Positions 10,341-21,974 of a stretch of 64,000 nucleotides of DNA are shown here, in pieces. A program made the position numbers and the translations under genes. The stretch spans positions 4,730,404 through 4,794,403 of the forward strand of contig OZ004597.1 of NCBI GenBank assembly GCA_963924555.1. Reading direction: 5' to 3'. Within the stretch, counting starts at the first letter, position 1. Each line of letters starts with the position of its first letter. The notes below the pieces were generated by a model. That model had not been told where the DNA came from. It saw only the letters and a program-made list of their open reading frames with translations, and did not search any database. The DNA comes from Crambe crambe. Lineage: Eukaryota; Porifera; Demospongiae; Poecilosclerida; Crambeidae.

Positions 10341-13300
10341 TCAAATTCTCTCATCCCCACCATCAAGAAGAGGTGCTAAAAGGGGATTTGGTTCATTTTT
10401 GGGTTGAAGCTTGGGTATTTCAGTGGATTTACTGACAGTCATACTTGTAACCTCTGTGTTATCGCTTGAGTTTGATGTTGAGCTTAAAGCTTCTACACTG
10501 GTACTTTGATAATATCCATGATCTTGTGAAGCCATTATGTCCACAATTATGTCCAGAACCGAATAAGTTGTTGCTCCTTCTTGGATATTGAGGTCAATAG
10601 CCTCTAGCAGATCTTGGGTGTTTCTCTCAGCTACATTTATACTGCGCTCTAATACTTGCTTTGTGAGAAGCTTCTTGGACAATTTCTTACAGAATGCTGT
10701 CTGGCGGAGTTTCTTGAATGGCTTAATATTTATGTACCTATACACATGATAGACTATGACCAGTAGAAGCATTATAAACATTATTCCAACAGATGTGTGG
10801 GCAACTGCACTTTGGTTTCTGTTGGTATCGAATGTGTACCAGGTGAATGTAGCAAAGAATATAATGTTAAAATATGTAAACATTTCCGGCACTGATCAAC
10901 CGATTCTTGTAAATCCTGACATTAAAGAGAGTTTTGTAGAAAAAGAGTAAACTCATAGTAATAATAGTGGACAACAGTGGGACACAACAGCAACCGTCAA
11001 ATTCAGCACAAGAAGGAAAATAACAAGAGCTATACCAGCTATGATCGATACCACTAAAATCACTGCCAGTACTACTGGCCAGTTTTCTGAGCATTTAACA
11101 CAGTGTGAACTACCTATGGAGAGGCTGAAACCAGGTTTACAAGTTCCACACAGAGTTCCGGAGCGATGTCTGACACACTGTGCATCAACTCCATCAGGTA
11201 TATTCAGGTTGACAGCAACTGCTTCACTTGGTGAATGGCAGTAGTCCAGGGGGCAGTTTGGGAATATTAAATAACCACTTGAATTAATATATGTAATCCA
11301 AAAGTTTCCTCTTCTGATAATCTCTGAAGAATTACATACAGTAATGTAGCTGCTAAGCTCTGGGTCACAGTCACACACACAACGAGTCTCATCTCTTTCA
11401 GACCTCGAAAAGCCAATTGGACAGATGCATGGAAGGATTTGAATCACAGCACTCAGCTGTGAGATTCCTCGGCTTCCACATGGACCTTCAGCATACAAAA
11501 GCAGTTGTTCAGAGTCTTGAATGGAGAGAAGATCAAAGGAGAGTCGAGTGCACCCTCTACGGGTTCTTTGAGAATCTTGGCCTTCTCCCAGAGTTCCAGA
11601 AGTTGAATTGAGGGAAGCATGTATCGTGGTATCATTAATGGTGTGGTTCATATGATCTACTGCAATCATCTCAATAATGATGGTTTCTCCTTTTTAAATT
11701 TCTATGACAGGTAGCTGATAGCTGCAGTCTGGCTCACCATTTCTGCAGAAGCAAATTCGAACAGTATCAGAAGTAACAGTTTTCAGATCAGTAACACCAC
11801 TCAATGCCTTAAATTCAGCAGCTCCATTATTGATGACTGGTGTAAAATCCTTAATTGTACACCTGTCCAATAATCCCCCAAAGAGATTTGAGCCAGATAT
11901 CTCTGCTGAATTGTTTGAGAAGTTCATATATTGAATAAACATTGCATCAGTATCCGGAGATGAAAACTGGAAAAAACATTCAGAACTTGCTGAGTACAAC
12001 CAAGATGAAGGACTTGAACATAAAAGAGGGTTGGTTTGATCGGCAATGTGCAGAGCTCCTCCATAGCCTGCTTTGTTTGCCATGAATGTGAGTAAGGGTA
12101 CTGTTTCTGTTGCTAATCCATAGACTTTTGCGTTCATTTCTATGCTGATTCCACCTCCATATTCAGCCTCATTGTTGACGAAGCGTATTTCTCTCTCCAC
12201 TACTATGGAAGAATTTACAGCATGAATACCTCCACCTCTTTCAGTGGCTTGGTTGTCAGCAATGCTGGTGTCCTCACTGAAATAAAAGTGACTGTTCAAC
12301 AGGTATATTCCTCCTCCTTCAATAGTTGCTAAGTTATTGTTCACAATTGTATTCTGAGGCATGAATGTTTGTGTATACACTCTATCAACCATGACAGAGC
12401 TGTTGTCTACAGCCAAACCACCTCCCTTCTCACTAGCCATGTTGTAGATGAAAGAGGTATTACTAATATTCACAGTGCTTCTTGTGAGTGCAAACATTCC
12501 CCCTCCTTCGCTTTCAGCTCTGTTGTAGGAAAAGACACTGTTATTCATGGAAATTACACTTCCTTGTTCAATGTGAACAGCACCTCCAGTGTCATCTGCA
12601 GTATTATTGCTAAATATGCTTCCATCAATGGTAATATTGCAGGTCTGCCTTCCATGCAATGCTCCACCTTCATCTCCTGCTCTGTTTAGTGTGAAGTTGT
12701 CATCTTCAATGATACTTGTGCTGCTATCAGACATGAAGATAACTCCTCCATTATCTCTTGCGGTACTCAAGTTAAAGTCACATCTAGCAAGTGAGACAGA
12801 GCTGTTTGTCTGTACATACACTACACCACCATCATCAGCTGCACTGTTCAAAGTAAAAGAGCTTTTCTGTACAGCAATAGAGCTGGACTCTATCCCATAA
12901 AGAGCTCCCCCATCTCTGCCAGCAGTGTTACTAATAAATGTACTGTTGGCAATTAGAATGGTGCTGTTCTCAGAGAGGCGCACAACTCCCCCATTGAGCT
13001 GATTATGGTGGTGTCATATATGCAGAACAAAGAAGCTCTGTCACTACCAGCAACTGTTTTTTTAATAATAACACTGCAGAAGACAATGGTGGAGTTATTT
13101 AATGCTCATGTTCGTACTGCCATAACCACCAACAATGGATACTTCAGTTACAATAAAGCAGATCTTCATTGAAATCAAAATTACAATCATCTGTGTTGAA
13201 GTTGCTCCCCTGCTGTAAGAATGCAATTCCTCCAGAATCTCGGCCCCTATTGGAGACAAAACTGCTTCCATTGGCTATAAAATTGCTACTTTGATGTACA

Positions 13301-15401
13301 CGGGTTACACCTCCAAAGTTGGCTGTATTATTTATGAAGGAACATGCAAAGAACTTGAGAGAGCTGCCTTGGAAGGCAACTAAAGCACCTCCATAGTCAC
13401 CTTCATTATTTTCAAAGATGCTTCCATTGACAGTGATGGTACTGTTTCTGTACACATTCCCTACTCCACCCTCACTAGCAGCTGTGTTGTTGGTGAACTG
13501 ACTGTCATTGACGATCACAGTACTACTTTCACGCACTCGCACTGCTCCACCAACAGTTGCTCTATTATGACTGAAGCTGCTTCTTTTGATGGCAATAGAA
13601 CTAAACTGTCGTGCATACAAAACTCCACCATCATCAGCTCTGTTATCACTGAAGACACGGCTGTTGATTATTATGGCACTGTTAGAAAATACATACATGG
13701 CACCACCATCATTGTTAGCACTGTTATTCTCAAAGATACTGGTAGCGACTGTAATAGATATATCCCTGAATGCAGCCAAAATTCCACCAGTACCTGCTAT
13801 ATTCGACGTGAATGAAGAGTTGTCAACAAACATTCTTCCATTTTGAAATAGGTATGCAACACCCCCTTCACTATTACCTGTATTGTGAGTGAAAGTACTG
13901 CCATTGATGACAACAACACCACTTATTAAAGCAGCAATGACGCCACCAAAGTCAGCTGTTACAGTTAGTAAAAGTGGTTGTGACATTCTGGAACATTGCA
14001 GTGACTGTGACAACTCCTCCTTGGTGTGCAGAATTGTGGATAAATGTACTACCATCAATGGTGACAGAATAAGCCTGCCTCACGTACATGACTCCTCCAT
14101 CATCCACAGCACTGTTGTTACTGAAAGTGCTGTCATAAATGCTGAGTATGACCATACCAAAACTGTTGATAACTCCAGCATCATCTTCACCTATATTTTG
14201 ACTGAAAAGGCTATTATAAATAGTAACAATTCCACCAGTATAGATGTCAATAACGCCTCCATCTTCAACAGCACTGTTGCCATAGAACTCACAGTTGTCA
14301 ACAAGGAGAATACTATCCTGTTCTACATGGATAACTCCACCAAAAGTACCTGCTCTATTATTGCTGAAGCTGCTGTTGCCAAGAGAGGCATTGCTTCTGC
14401 CTTGAACTTGGATGACTCCTCCATCATTCTTTGCCACGTTTGCAAAAAAGGTGCAGTTCTCTGAAGTGAAGGTGCTTGAGTACTGAACAAATGTAACCCC
14501 TCCTTTAAAGGGTGCTACATTTTGTGTGCATAAGCTGTTGCGTGCAATGATAGTGCTATCATACTGTATATGCATCACACCTCCATTAGCATTGTTCCCA
14601 ACAGAATTGTTCACAAAAGTGCAGTTGTCAACATCTATTCTACTTCCTCGTTGGGAATTCATTACTCCTCCTCCTCTGGAATTTGCTGTGTTATTATTAA
14701 AAGTACAATTCTCAATGAAGCCAGTGCTATTGATTACGTTGATCACTCCTCCAAAAACTTCAGCCATGTTGTCCCAGAATTGACTGTCTTCAGCTGTGAG
14801 GGTGCTTTGCAGATAAGCACCTATAGTTCCTCCGAAGCTAGCTCCATTATCGTAAAAAGAACTTTGTTGGAGCAGTAACACAGCCCGGAATGTGGCAAAT
14901 GCACCACCACCTGACAAAGCCATGTTGTTTCTGATAATGCTATTCTCAACTAAAACAGTACATCCACTGTCAACAAACACAGCTCCACCTAGGCAACGGT
15001 CGTCATTACAACCAGTGGCTAAGTTGTCGGAAAAAGTAGTATTGCTGATGGTAACATTGCTGTTCAACTCTGAGAAAATGGCTCCACCAATTTGTGCACT
15101 ATTTCCTTCAAAGTGGCTACTTCTGATGGAGAGACTGCTGTTACTGACTATAACTGCCCCACCTGATATTTGATAGATATAGCGTACTGTTAAGGCTATG
15201 ATTGCCCATTAAGAAAACAAGTGTTGTGTTTGAGCCAATCTTGTCACTAGTAATCTCAGGAAGGGTAAGGCATGGACTAGCAGGACATGATTGATTACTT
15301 GAAGGTGTGATATGATATACATGACACAGTGCAAACTCAAGCAAGGAAGCATATAAGATCAGCAAGAGAAGATGATTTTTGGCCATACTGAATCCTATCA
15401 C
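10341..15401 (-). pseudogene. Pmp-like right-handed beta-helix membrane protein, multiply broken
   Basis: Read from 15401 leftward, a signal peptide (MAKNHLLLLILYASLLEF from 15386) precedes more than 30 rungs. Each is about 30 residues of the type GGV-x-S-x-I-x-NSxFxxNxA, like chlamydial polymorphic membrane proteins and related sponge proteins. After about 11690 come a Cys-rich EGF-like region, a long transmembrane stretch (about 11010) and a second hydrophobic part. A cytoplasmic tail ends at 10341. Breaks visible: a frame change near 15157, others near 13965 and 13140, an inverted rung (12998..13100), an in-frame TAA at 11694..11696, and a frame change with apparent loss of membrane sequence near 10955. 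Long stretches are still open (for example 12983..11697), so decay is recent or some breaks are assembly errors. The product would be a surface protein of unknown ligand. Confidence 0.7.
12998..13100 (+). other. Inverted single beta-helix rung inside the minus-strand beta-helix gene
   Basis: On the plus strand, against the direction of the gene, this stretch translates to a typical rung: GGVIYAEQRSSVTT followed by SNCFFNNNTAEDNGGVI. The minus-strand frame is broken exactly here and resumes at about 12997 with NGGVVRLSENST. A short inverted pair (CAATGGxGGAGTT type) lies at the two edges. A local inversion of about 100 bases is the simplest explanation. Confidence 0.7.
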
Positions 15402-15879
15402 TGTTGTCCCCAGGTTGTCAGTACCTGCATGAAAATTTTTATATGTAAATTAATGCCTTCATGGGAATTGATAAGGGTCTTGATAATTACCAGATGCATG
15501 CAAATAAAATAGCAGGAATTTATATAGAGCTCGTAAATCCCCCCCCCCCCCCCCCCCCCCATATATGGTCAAGTAGGACTGTTGCTTAACCCATGTATTA
15601 TTTGCTCTATGCAGGATTAGGGGAGGAGTGAGTTATGGGAGGATATCTAGACATACACTCCCCATACAACAGTCATAAGCACCCTGGGTTGCCTTGATGT
15701 TCGCTGACAACAGTAATTGGGGCAGGTGATGAGGGTAACAGGGCCTAGCACCCATGGCTCTGTGGCCATTGCTAAGGTGTCTGTCTGTCTGTTTTTCTGT
15801 CTGTTACAGCCACAATACAGTGATAACAATCAGAATGCTTCAACTTCAGCTGCAACGATGTCTATATGATGTTTACTTA
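15402..15879. other. Spacer upstream of the beta-helix gene, with poly-C run
   Basis: A homopolymer of about 22 C lies near 15540..15560, followed by low-complexity sequence including GTCTG repeats at 15778..15806. No gene is supported. The 5' region of the beta-helix gene should be within the first few hundred bases. Confidence 0.4.
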
Positions 15880-17470
15880 GCTATCTGCTACATCGACTCT
15901 GCAGCCAGGTAGCGATTAGAACGCTTCAACTTCAGCCTTATGATGTGTAGACAATGCTTTCCAAGGTTTAAATTGCTTGCTTTACTCCAAAAGAATTAAG
16001 GCAAAAAAACTAGCTAGCTTCTACTACACAACCCTTGCTCCACATAATGTGCTACTGCATGTTTGTCGACCATTACCTACTCATATCATCAAGTGTGGAA
16101 TGTAACTGAATCAAAATGAAGTGTACTTAGCTGATCGATTCTGAAAAGCAAACATCAACTTCACACACTTGACAATCGACCGTGCTAAGGGTTAGCACAT
16201 CAGTGCTTTTCACCTATTATACCTCTGCACATGCGCAAGGGTTATAGTACTCAGTTTGTCCATCTGTCTGCCTGTCTGTCTGTCTGCAGTATAGCTACAA
16301 TGTATTTGGAAGAGGCCTAAGAAGATATTGTACATTCCCTGTTCCCTAAAGGGTCTTATGATTGAATGCTAGAACATTGTTTACTGTTTAGGGCGAATTT
16401 GTAGAAAGTTTATTGCCCAAGATTTCTATATGTGACCACTGACCTCATTGGTATTACCTAATAGCAAAGTTTAATGGCAATCAGGTCTCCTGGACATATG
16501 GACAGTAAACTTAACTAGCTAATCGTTTATTCCTCTAATTATAATTATTGTCAATACATCCAATAGTTAATAGGCTCTGCACATGCAAACACTGTACAAT
16601 CTTAATTAGTCACTGAGCATCCATACACAAGTTAAGCATATAAAAATGCTATATGCTTGTTTATATTTGAAGCTTATTTATCAAAACCAAAACTTGAATG
16701 TTTTGAGATGCTTGTTAAACTCTTGGAAAGCTATTCAGAAATTAAAACAACATGCATCTTTTCTCTCAGTGAACAGTCCAGGGAATGAAACAAGATGAGT
16801 GCATAGCTACACACAGCTATACTCTACTGACTAAGGGTGCACAGCTACAATGCTATTGTATTGTGTGTGTTTGAGTGTGAAATGCATGGAGCTGAAACCA
16901 CTCAAGAAGAAGAAGAATATTCAAGCTAGGGAATAAAGCTCTTAAGTATTTCGATGCTGCAGATTATCTTCTTTGTCACTTTAAACCTAATGAGGATATT
17001 ATAAAAAGTTGTAAACAGCTAAACTCTGTGGACCTGGAATCTCTCACCCATGACGAAAGAATTCAATGCCTCAGTTATGAGTTTGTTGATGGCACCCACT
17101 ATCCAAAATGTTTGAAGCAGTTTGTGGGTGTTTTGAAAGCACTACATAGTACACAGTGATGTATGATTGGCAAACATTATATTTACACCAGACACCAGTT
17201 ACCTCAGATTCTGAGCAGGAGATCACTGATGAGTTGGTGTTAAGTACAGAGTATTTTGAATCATCTATTAAATTAGCGTGTGCTAGCCGTGTCCATATGA
17301 ATGCATAGTCCACATTTTGATCATTAGTGCCTGCATGTCATGCTGCTTAGTAAAAATGAAAGTGTATATTGCACAGTTAGAGTGTGTACATTAATGTTTC
17401 TGTTTTTATAGTGCAGAGATGGCATGACTGAAGTTGAAATCTAATCGCTACTGGCAGCATAGTTGATGTA
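15880..17470. repeat. Region bounded by imperfect inverted repeat of about 55 bp
   Basis: The left copy (about 15880..15940) contains TAGCGATTAGAACGCTTCAA. The right copy (about 17405..17470) contains the reverse complement of a close relative (TTGAAATCTAATCGCTA). CTGTCTG-type and CAGACAG-type microsatellites lie outside the two arms, in opposite orientations. This could be a non-autonomous transposon of about 1.6 kb. No transposase is recognised. Confidence 0.4.
16896..17159 (+). CDS. Unrecognised open stretch without start codon, possible exon
   Basis: An 87-codon open frame begins after a TGA at 16893 and ends at TGA 17157..17159, with no ATG. The translation has protein-like composition (KYFDAADYLLCHFKPNED, then SVDLESLTHDERIQCLSYEF) rather than the Ser/Leu-rich look of chance frames. 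I do not recognise the family. It lies within the inverted-repeat region 15880..17470, so it may be an exon or fossil of a mobile element. Confidence 0.25.
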   Translation, partial: NHSRRRRIFKLGNKALKYFDAADYLLCHFKPNEDIIKSCKQLNSVDLESLTHDERIQCLSYEFVDGTHYPKCLKQFVGVLKALHSTQ

Positions 17471-17787
17471 ACATACACAGACAGATACACACACAGACAC
17501 GACTGACACTTGTGCATGTGCTGAGGGTTAATGGCCATCACTGCAAATACTAATATGCATACTTATGTGTTGATAGCTAATGATTAGCCAACAAAAAAAT
17601 CAGAGGGAGATTTCTGTGAAATAATAACATTAGCTTTACCAATGTTTACACTTAGTAACCTCTAATCGACCATATTGTTTAACCACAAGTCATGCATCCC
17701 AAATAATAATGAATGAAAGAGTGATGTAGGCTGAAAAGTACGGAAATAAGGTGGGGTAGCTTGCTGGCTATGTACTGCATTTGTGCT

Positions 17788-18389
17788 CTGCTAACTGTCA
17801 TAGAATTGACATAAACCTTACATCACTGCTGCCATATTACCGTATTTCCTTGAATAATAGCCCTCCTTGAATAAAGGCCTGCCTCATATAATCGCCGGGA
17901 GACTTCAAGCAACATAAGAAATACACGCCGGCCTCGAATTAACGCCTGGTCAAAGTTCAAAGTTTAATAGCTGCAAACCGCGCGCGCATGCCAGTTCGCC
18001 ACGTGCATGAAGCTGCTAAGTTTGTGTCGAAAAGATCTTGCTACAGTAGCATAACCAAAATCAAAGCTGTAGAAACGACAGATAAAAGTCTAAGAAGCAG
18101 GTAAGATCAGCTACGTATGATTCAGCAATACTATATATCCTCGGATAACGCTCGACTCGCCATTAATAATGCACACGCTACCTTGTGCATATGCGCCCCG
18201 CCGGCCCGCAGTACATTAATTTAATAGACGCCGGCCTTATATAGAAGCCTGCCTCGTTTTGTAGCCGGGTATGAGAATCCTCTGTAAGAAATAAACGCCC
18301 GGGCTATTATTCAAGGAAATACGGTAATCCCTTTTTGGCTACACCTTGCAGCGATGTAGGATTTATGTCAATTTTATGACAGTTAGCAG
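17788..18389. mobile_element. Outer palindromic element, arms about 42 bp
   Basis: The left arm (17788..17832) begins CTGCTAACTGTCATAGAATT. The right arm (18349..18389) is its reverse complement with a few mismatches. Between the arms lies the separate inner element 17838..18326. The outer palindrome is therefore an older foldback or MITE that later received a second insertion. Confidence 0.65.
17838..18326. mobile_element. Inner MITE with CCGTATTTCCTTGAATAATAG ends and TA target site
   Basis: The left end CCGTATTTCCTTGAATAAT (from 17840) and right end ATTATTCAAGGAAATACGG (to 18324) are perfect inverted repeats of about 23 bp, each bordered by TA. GCCGGCCT/GCCTGCCT motifs recur inside near both ends. 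There is no coding capacity. Ends of this kind are familiar from short non-autonomous elements in marine invertebrates. Confidence 0.75.
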
Positions 18390-18688
18390 GGTATTTTGTC
18401 GCTCAAGCCTACACAGAGAGTGCTACCACACTCTCTGATACTACAGATCCTGGGGTATATTGAGCCCCCCCCCATTATTTTGCATAGTGGGTTTAGCCAA
18501 CTTTAGTCAACTAAATGCTATTTAAACTCTAGGTTAACAGGAAGCGGGGCCACTTCCCAGCTGTGAGGTTGTGCGCGTGCGTGGTCTTGCAGGAGCACTG
18601 ACTAGCGCTAGCAGATACAGTCTGAAGAGAAGAGGAACGTTTTTAATTTCCCATAGTTTCTGTGACTGTGACTACGTTGTTGTTCAAG
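18390..18688. other. Leader region of the DIRS-like element
   Basis: A perfect hairpin, CAGAGAGTG/CACTCTCTG, lies at 18414..18437, and a C-run at about 18466. This stretch precedes the gag start at 18689 and should contain the left end of the retroelement. I could not identify its terminal repeat by eye. Confidence 0.35.
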
Positions 18689-19419
18689 ATGCCTAAGAGT
18701 AAGAGCCGAGGTTCGAGGACAGCAGCTGGGCCTAAGCGCCCCCGCCGCGGTGCCGCTACCCCCAGAACCACTTCGACCACCGGGACTACGTCGAGCACTA
18801 CATGTACAACGACGGCGACGATGACAGAGGCTGTCCTTCCACCTGACAACCTCCTTCCGCCAACGACTCCTCAGAGTACGGTAGCTTCGATGACATTGGA
18901 ACAGTTGATGAACGCCGTGGGGACCAGAGTTCGGCTAGAGATGCAGGCACAATCGTCCGAGGCGACACGGCAGGCATCGCATGTACAATGGAGTGATTCA
19001 GCATCCACTTCAAGTGAGTTCCTGGTCTGTGTGGGAGAGTATTGGCATGGCTCAGTAGCGTACTGGGCAGGGCAGGGCAGCATGGGACTTTCTAGGTAGC
19101 TCTTAAACATTGGGAATTAGGGATAGCTATGGACGAACAAGTTTGCAATGGGTCAAGAGACTAAATTATTGAATGTATGAATGAAGAACCTGGTTGAGAT
19201 CTGCCACCATACTCTGCGTGGTGGGCAGGGCCTGGGCAGGCCTGTGGTCATGGTCAGTTGGCAACCACGCATGGTTGGGCAAAGCCTGTGGTCACTGGTC
19301 ATGTGTATTATGTGGTGTGTGTGTCTGAACTTTGAGTTGTGGATCACCCACAGTATGGCAGTATATATATCATGACCTTATATGTGGTGTGTGTTGTGTC
19401 CGAAATTTCAATACTAATG

Positions 19420-19456
<37 letters not shown>

Positions 19457-20591
19457 TAATAATAATAAATAGAATAGCTATACTTATAATAATGAGTAAT
19501 ACATTACTTATTGGAAAACAACATCTATAGCAAGCCGTCCCATCCCCTCCCAGCCAACTGGCTATCCTTGATACGCCTGATGACTCCCCTTTATATGCAT
19601 CTGTACGTATATATATTTCCTAGGCAGTCAGCAGTGTTCCTATAGCCTTGGTATTATGCCCTCACCTGAGGCATTGGCAGCAGTCCCTCTGTTCTCTCAG
19701 GCATCACGAGATCGTCATTGCACCTCCACTTGGTCTCGGGCCGATCATGCACTATTGGGGGCCCAAAGCGTGACTGGAGCAGCATCTGTCCCCAGCATAC
19801 TGCCACCTACAGGAGTTAGTCTCTCCCCAGCTACGGAGCCATTCCCACAGAAGCTGGTCGATAAGATCCGCTCAGGCCAATATGTACCCATGCGAGATCT
19901 ATTGACAGATAACATCTCCCTCCTTCAGCAGCTTGAGTCCTTTGGGGGCCATAACTACTGTGCACTTCCTGGGGCACTGAAACCTCGCTTCAGAGAAGTC
20001 ACTGCTCTTCCTTCATGGCTATACTGTTACTTGGCATACGTGGCCATTAGGTCATCAGAGCCGGCTACGCAGGACATGCTGGCTTATGCTCGGCTGCTGA
20101 TTCGGGAGTCCCAGAGGCATGGGGGAACTGGATGGTTGGAATATGATAAAGTTTTCCATCAGCAGGCAGCACTTGATAACACCTTGCAGTGGAATACCTT
20201 GCATCCTGGCATCCAGGCTTCAACATTGATGGGTAAGGTGTCTGGACCAACCTCCTTTTGCTCTCTGTGCAGGGGAACAGACCACACAGCAGTCCAGTGT
20301 GCTTTGGTATATTTCCAGAACCCTGCGAACCTGCCACATGCTACCATGACAGAACCATTTCAGTGGTCACGGCCACTGCCCAGGAGGTACCCCGAGTCGT
20401 TAGTAGGCATTTGTGTGTCCTGGAACAAGGGAAGATGCAGTTTCCCGAATGTGTGCAAGTTTAGACATGTATGTGCCACTTGCCACAAGCCACACATGGC
20501 TAAGGATTGTACTTCAACTCCTGCCAGTTCCGAGTACAAGACCGACATACGTACCCCTATCCGGGCCCCTGCTCCATACTCACGGCTATAG
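18689..20591 (+). CDS. DIRS-like gag protein, probably spliced
   Basis: Exon 1 (18689..19013) encodes a basic, Thr/Pro-rich N-terminus (MPKSKSRGSRTAAGPKRPRR). It ends at a good donor, CAA followed by GTGAGT. Exon 2 (19624..20591) begins after a CCTAG acceptor; the joined codon is AGC, and the downstream frame is open across it. The product is about 430 residues. The C-terminal part has the conserved DIRS gag look (PMRDLLTDNISLLQQLESF; WLEYDKVFHQQAAL). A CxxCx4HxxxxC cluster and a CCCH-like CVSWNKGRCSFPNVCKFRH precede CATCHKPHMAKDC. The 610-base intron carries an (AAT)n run near 19418..19470. Splicing is inferred from sequence only; otherwise the second exon could be read alone from ATG 19656. 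Confidence 0.6.
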
Positions 20592-20912
20592 CTAATTGGA
20601 TATTTTGGACCACTGATGTGTGTACCTATTTACTTTACTGGCTTCTGATCACTATTATTGCAGTTATGATTATGTCCATTGAATGTTTATAGCTAATATT
20701 GACTGTAAAACCTGCTTAATTATAAAGATATAACCAATGGTACAACAAGGTCGGTGGGCTGGGTGATTTGATGAGACAGGGTGGCCCCCGCTAAGGTTTC
20801 CTCGTATTAGTGTGCGTATATAACTATCTCAGGCACCAGTTCAGTATCTAGAACCGCTTGGGCAGGGGCTAGCCTACTGCATGGGTAGATTTCAGCTCAT
20901 CCAAATCCCTCT
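20592..20912. other. Gap between gag and RT of the DIRS-like element
   Basis: No Met-initiated frame crosses this stretch. A possible acceptor (CTATCTCAG at about 20833) followed by open sequence suggests RT could be reached by splicing, but this is uncertain. Confidence 0.3.
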
Positions 20913-21974
20913 TTGCACACTACACTTGGACTCCCAGAACCTACAAGTGGTATCACCCTCCCAGCTGCAAACATCACCAATGGTCGGTACAGGTATATGG
21001 AAGATCTTCTCCAGTTTGATAGGTGCAGGGATGACTCTCATCCCATGGCATGGCCCACCGGTCCATCGCCTATACATCTCTCTAACTGGATGGAATTCCT
21101 GCTTTCTCACCCAGACCCCAGGTTTGCATCATACATTCATTCAGGGTTATCGGAGGGATTCTGTATAGGCTTCAGCCGATGTGGCCCTGCCTTGCAGTCA
21201 GCTTCCAGAAACCATCCTTCAGCTTCGGGGAATCCATCGGTAGTGCGGGAGTACATAAGAGTGGAGTCAGAGGCAGGGCGGCTCATGGGCCCATTGCTGA
21301 GGCCATTACACACCTCCGTCCACACTAGCCCAATTGGCCTGGTCCCTAAATCTCAAGCAAATAGGTGGCGCATGATCGTCGACCTCTCATTCCCAAAGGA
21401 CCACAGTGTGAACGATGGGATCTCACCGGACCTGTCATCCATCTCCTATGCCTCCACAGATCAGGCAATCCAGCACATCTTGAGGCTTGGCAGAGGGGCG
21501 GAGCTGGTCAAGCTTGACCTCAAAAATGCATACCGCATGGTGCCAATTCACCCACAGGACCACCATCTATTGGCAATTAAATGGGAGGGGTCTATATATG
21601 TCGATCATGCCCTCCCATTTGGATTGAGATCGGCACCAAAAATCTTCTCCGCAGTGGCAGATATGGTTACATGGGCGCTGCACTACACAGGAGTGCGACA
21701 CCTCATCCACTACCTGGACGATTTTCTGCTCATGGGATCCCCAAACTTGAGAGAAGGGGCGGAAGCCTTGACCACGGCCATGAGAATACTAAAGTTCCTG
21801 GGGATCCCTGTGGCAATCCAAAAAACTGAAGGACCTTCATGCTGTGTGACTTTCCTTGGTATCCTCATCGACACCAAAGCATTGGAGCTGAGACTACCGG
21901 CCGAAAAAATTGAGCGCTTGCAGACTCTGCTGCAAGGATGGTGTCTCAGAAGTCAAGCACCAGGAAAGAACTAA
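20913..21974 (+). CDS. DIRS-like reverse transcriptase
   Basis: About 350 residues in one frame. The RT fingers and palm are clear: SPIGLVPKSQANRWRMIVDL, VKLDLKNAYRMVPIHPQ, LPFGLRSAPKIFSAVADMV and the catalytic YLDDFLLMG (about residue 267). Downstream, FLGILIDTKALELRLPAEK marks the thumb. The first reliable Met is at 20913, but homology begins later (about SNWMEFLL). The frame ends at 21974 where RNase H continues in another frame (offset -1), so RT and RNase H were probably once continuous. Confidence 0.8.
   Translation: MHTTLGLPEPTSGITLPAANITNGRYRYMEDLLQFDRCRDDSHPMAWPTGPSPIHLSNWMEFLLSHPDPRFASYIHSGLSEGFCIGFSRCGPALQSASRNHPSASGNPSVVREYIRVESEAGRLMGPLLRPLHTSVHTSPIGLVPKSQANRWRMIVDLSFPKDHSVNDGISPDLSSISYASTDQAIQHILRLGRGAELVKLDLKNAYRMVPIHPQDHHLLAIKWEGSIYVDHALPFGLRSAPKIFSAVADMVTWALHYTGVRHLIHYLDDFLLMGSPNLREGAEALTTAMRILKFLGIPVAIQKTEGPSCCVTFLGILIDTKALELRLPAEKIERLQTLLQGWCLRSQAPGKN

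Noticed and set aside
13567..14464. Plus-strand frames across the beta-helix gene
   Set aside because: They are complements of the repetitive Ser/Asn/Gly-rich minus-strand rungs. Only 12998..13100 makes real rung sequence on the plus strand.
18414..18437. Hairpin as terminal inverted repeat of the DIRS-like element
   Set aside because: No matching copy was found at the right end, so it is noted only as a local hairpin.
19418..19470. AAT repeat translated as Ile-rich peptide
   Set aside because: It is a microsatellite within a probable intron.
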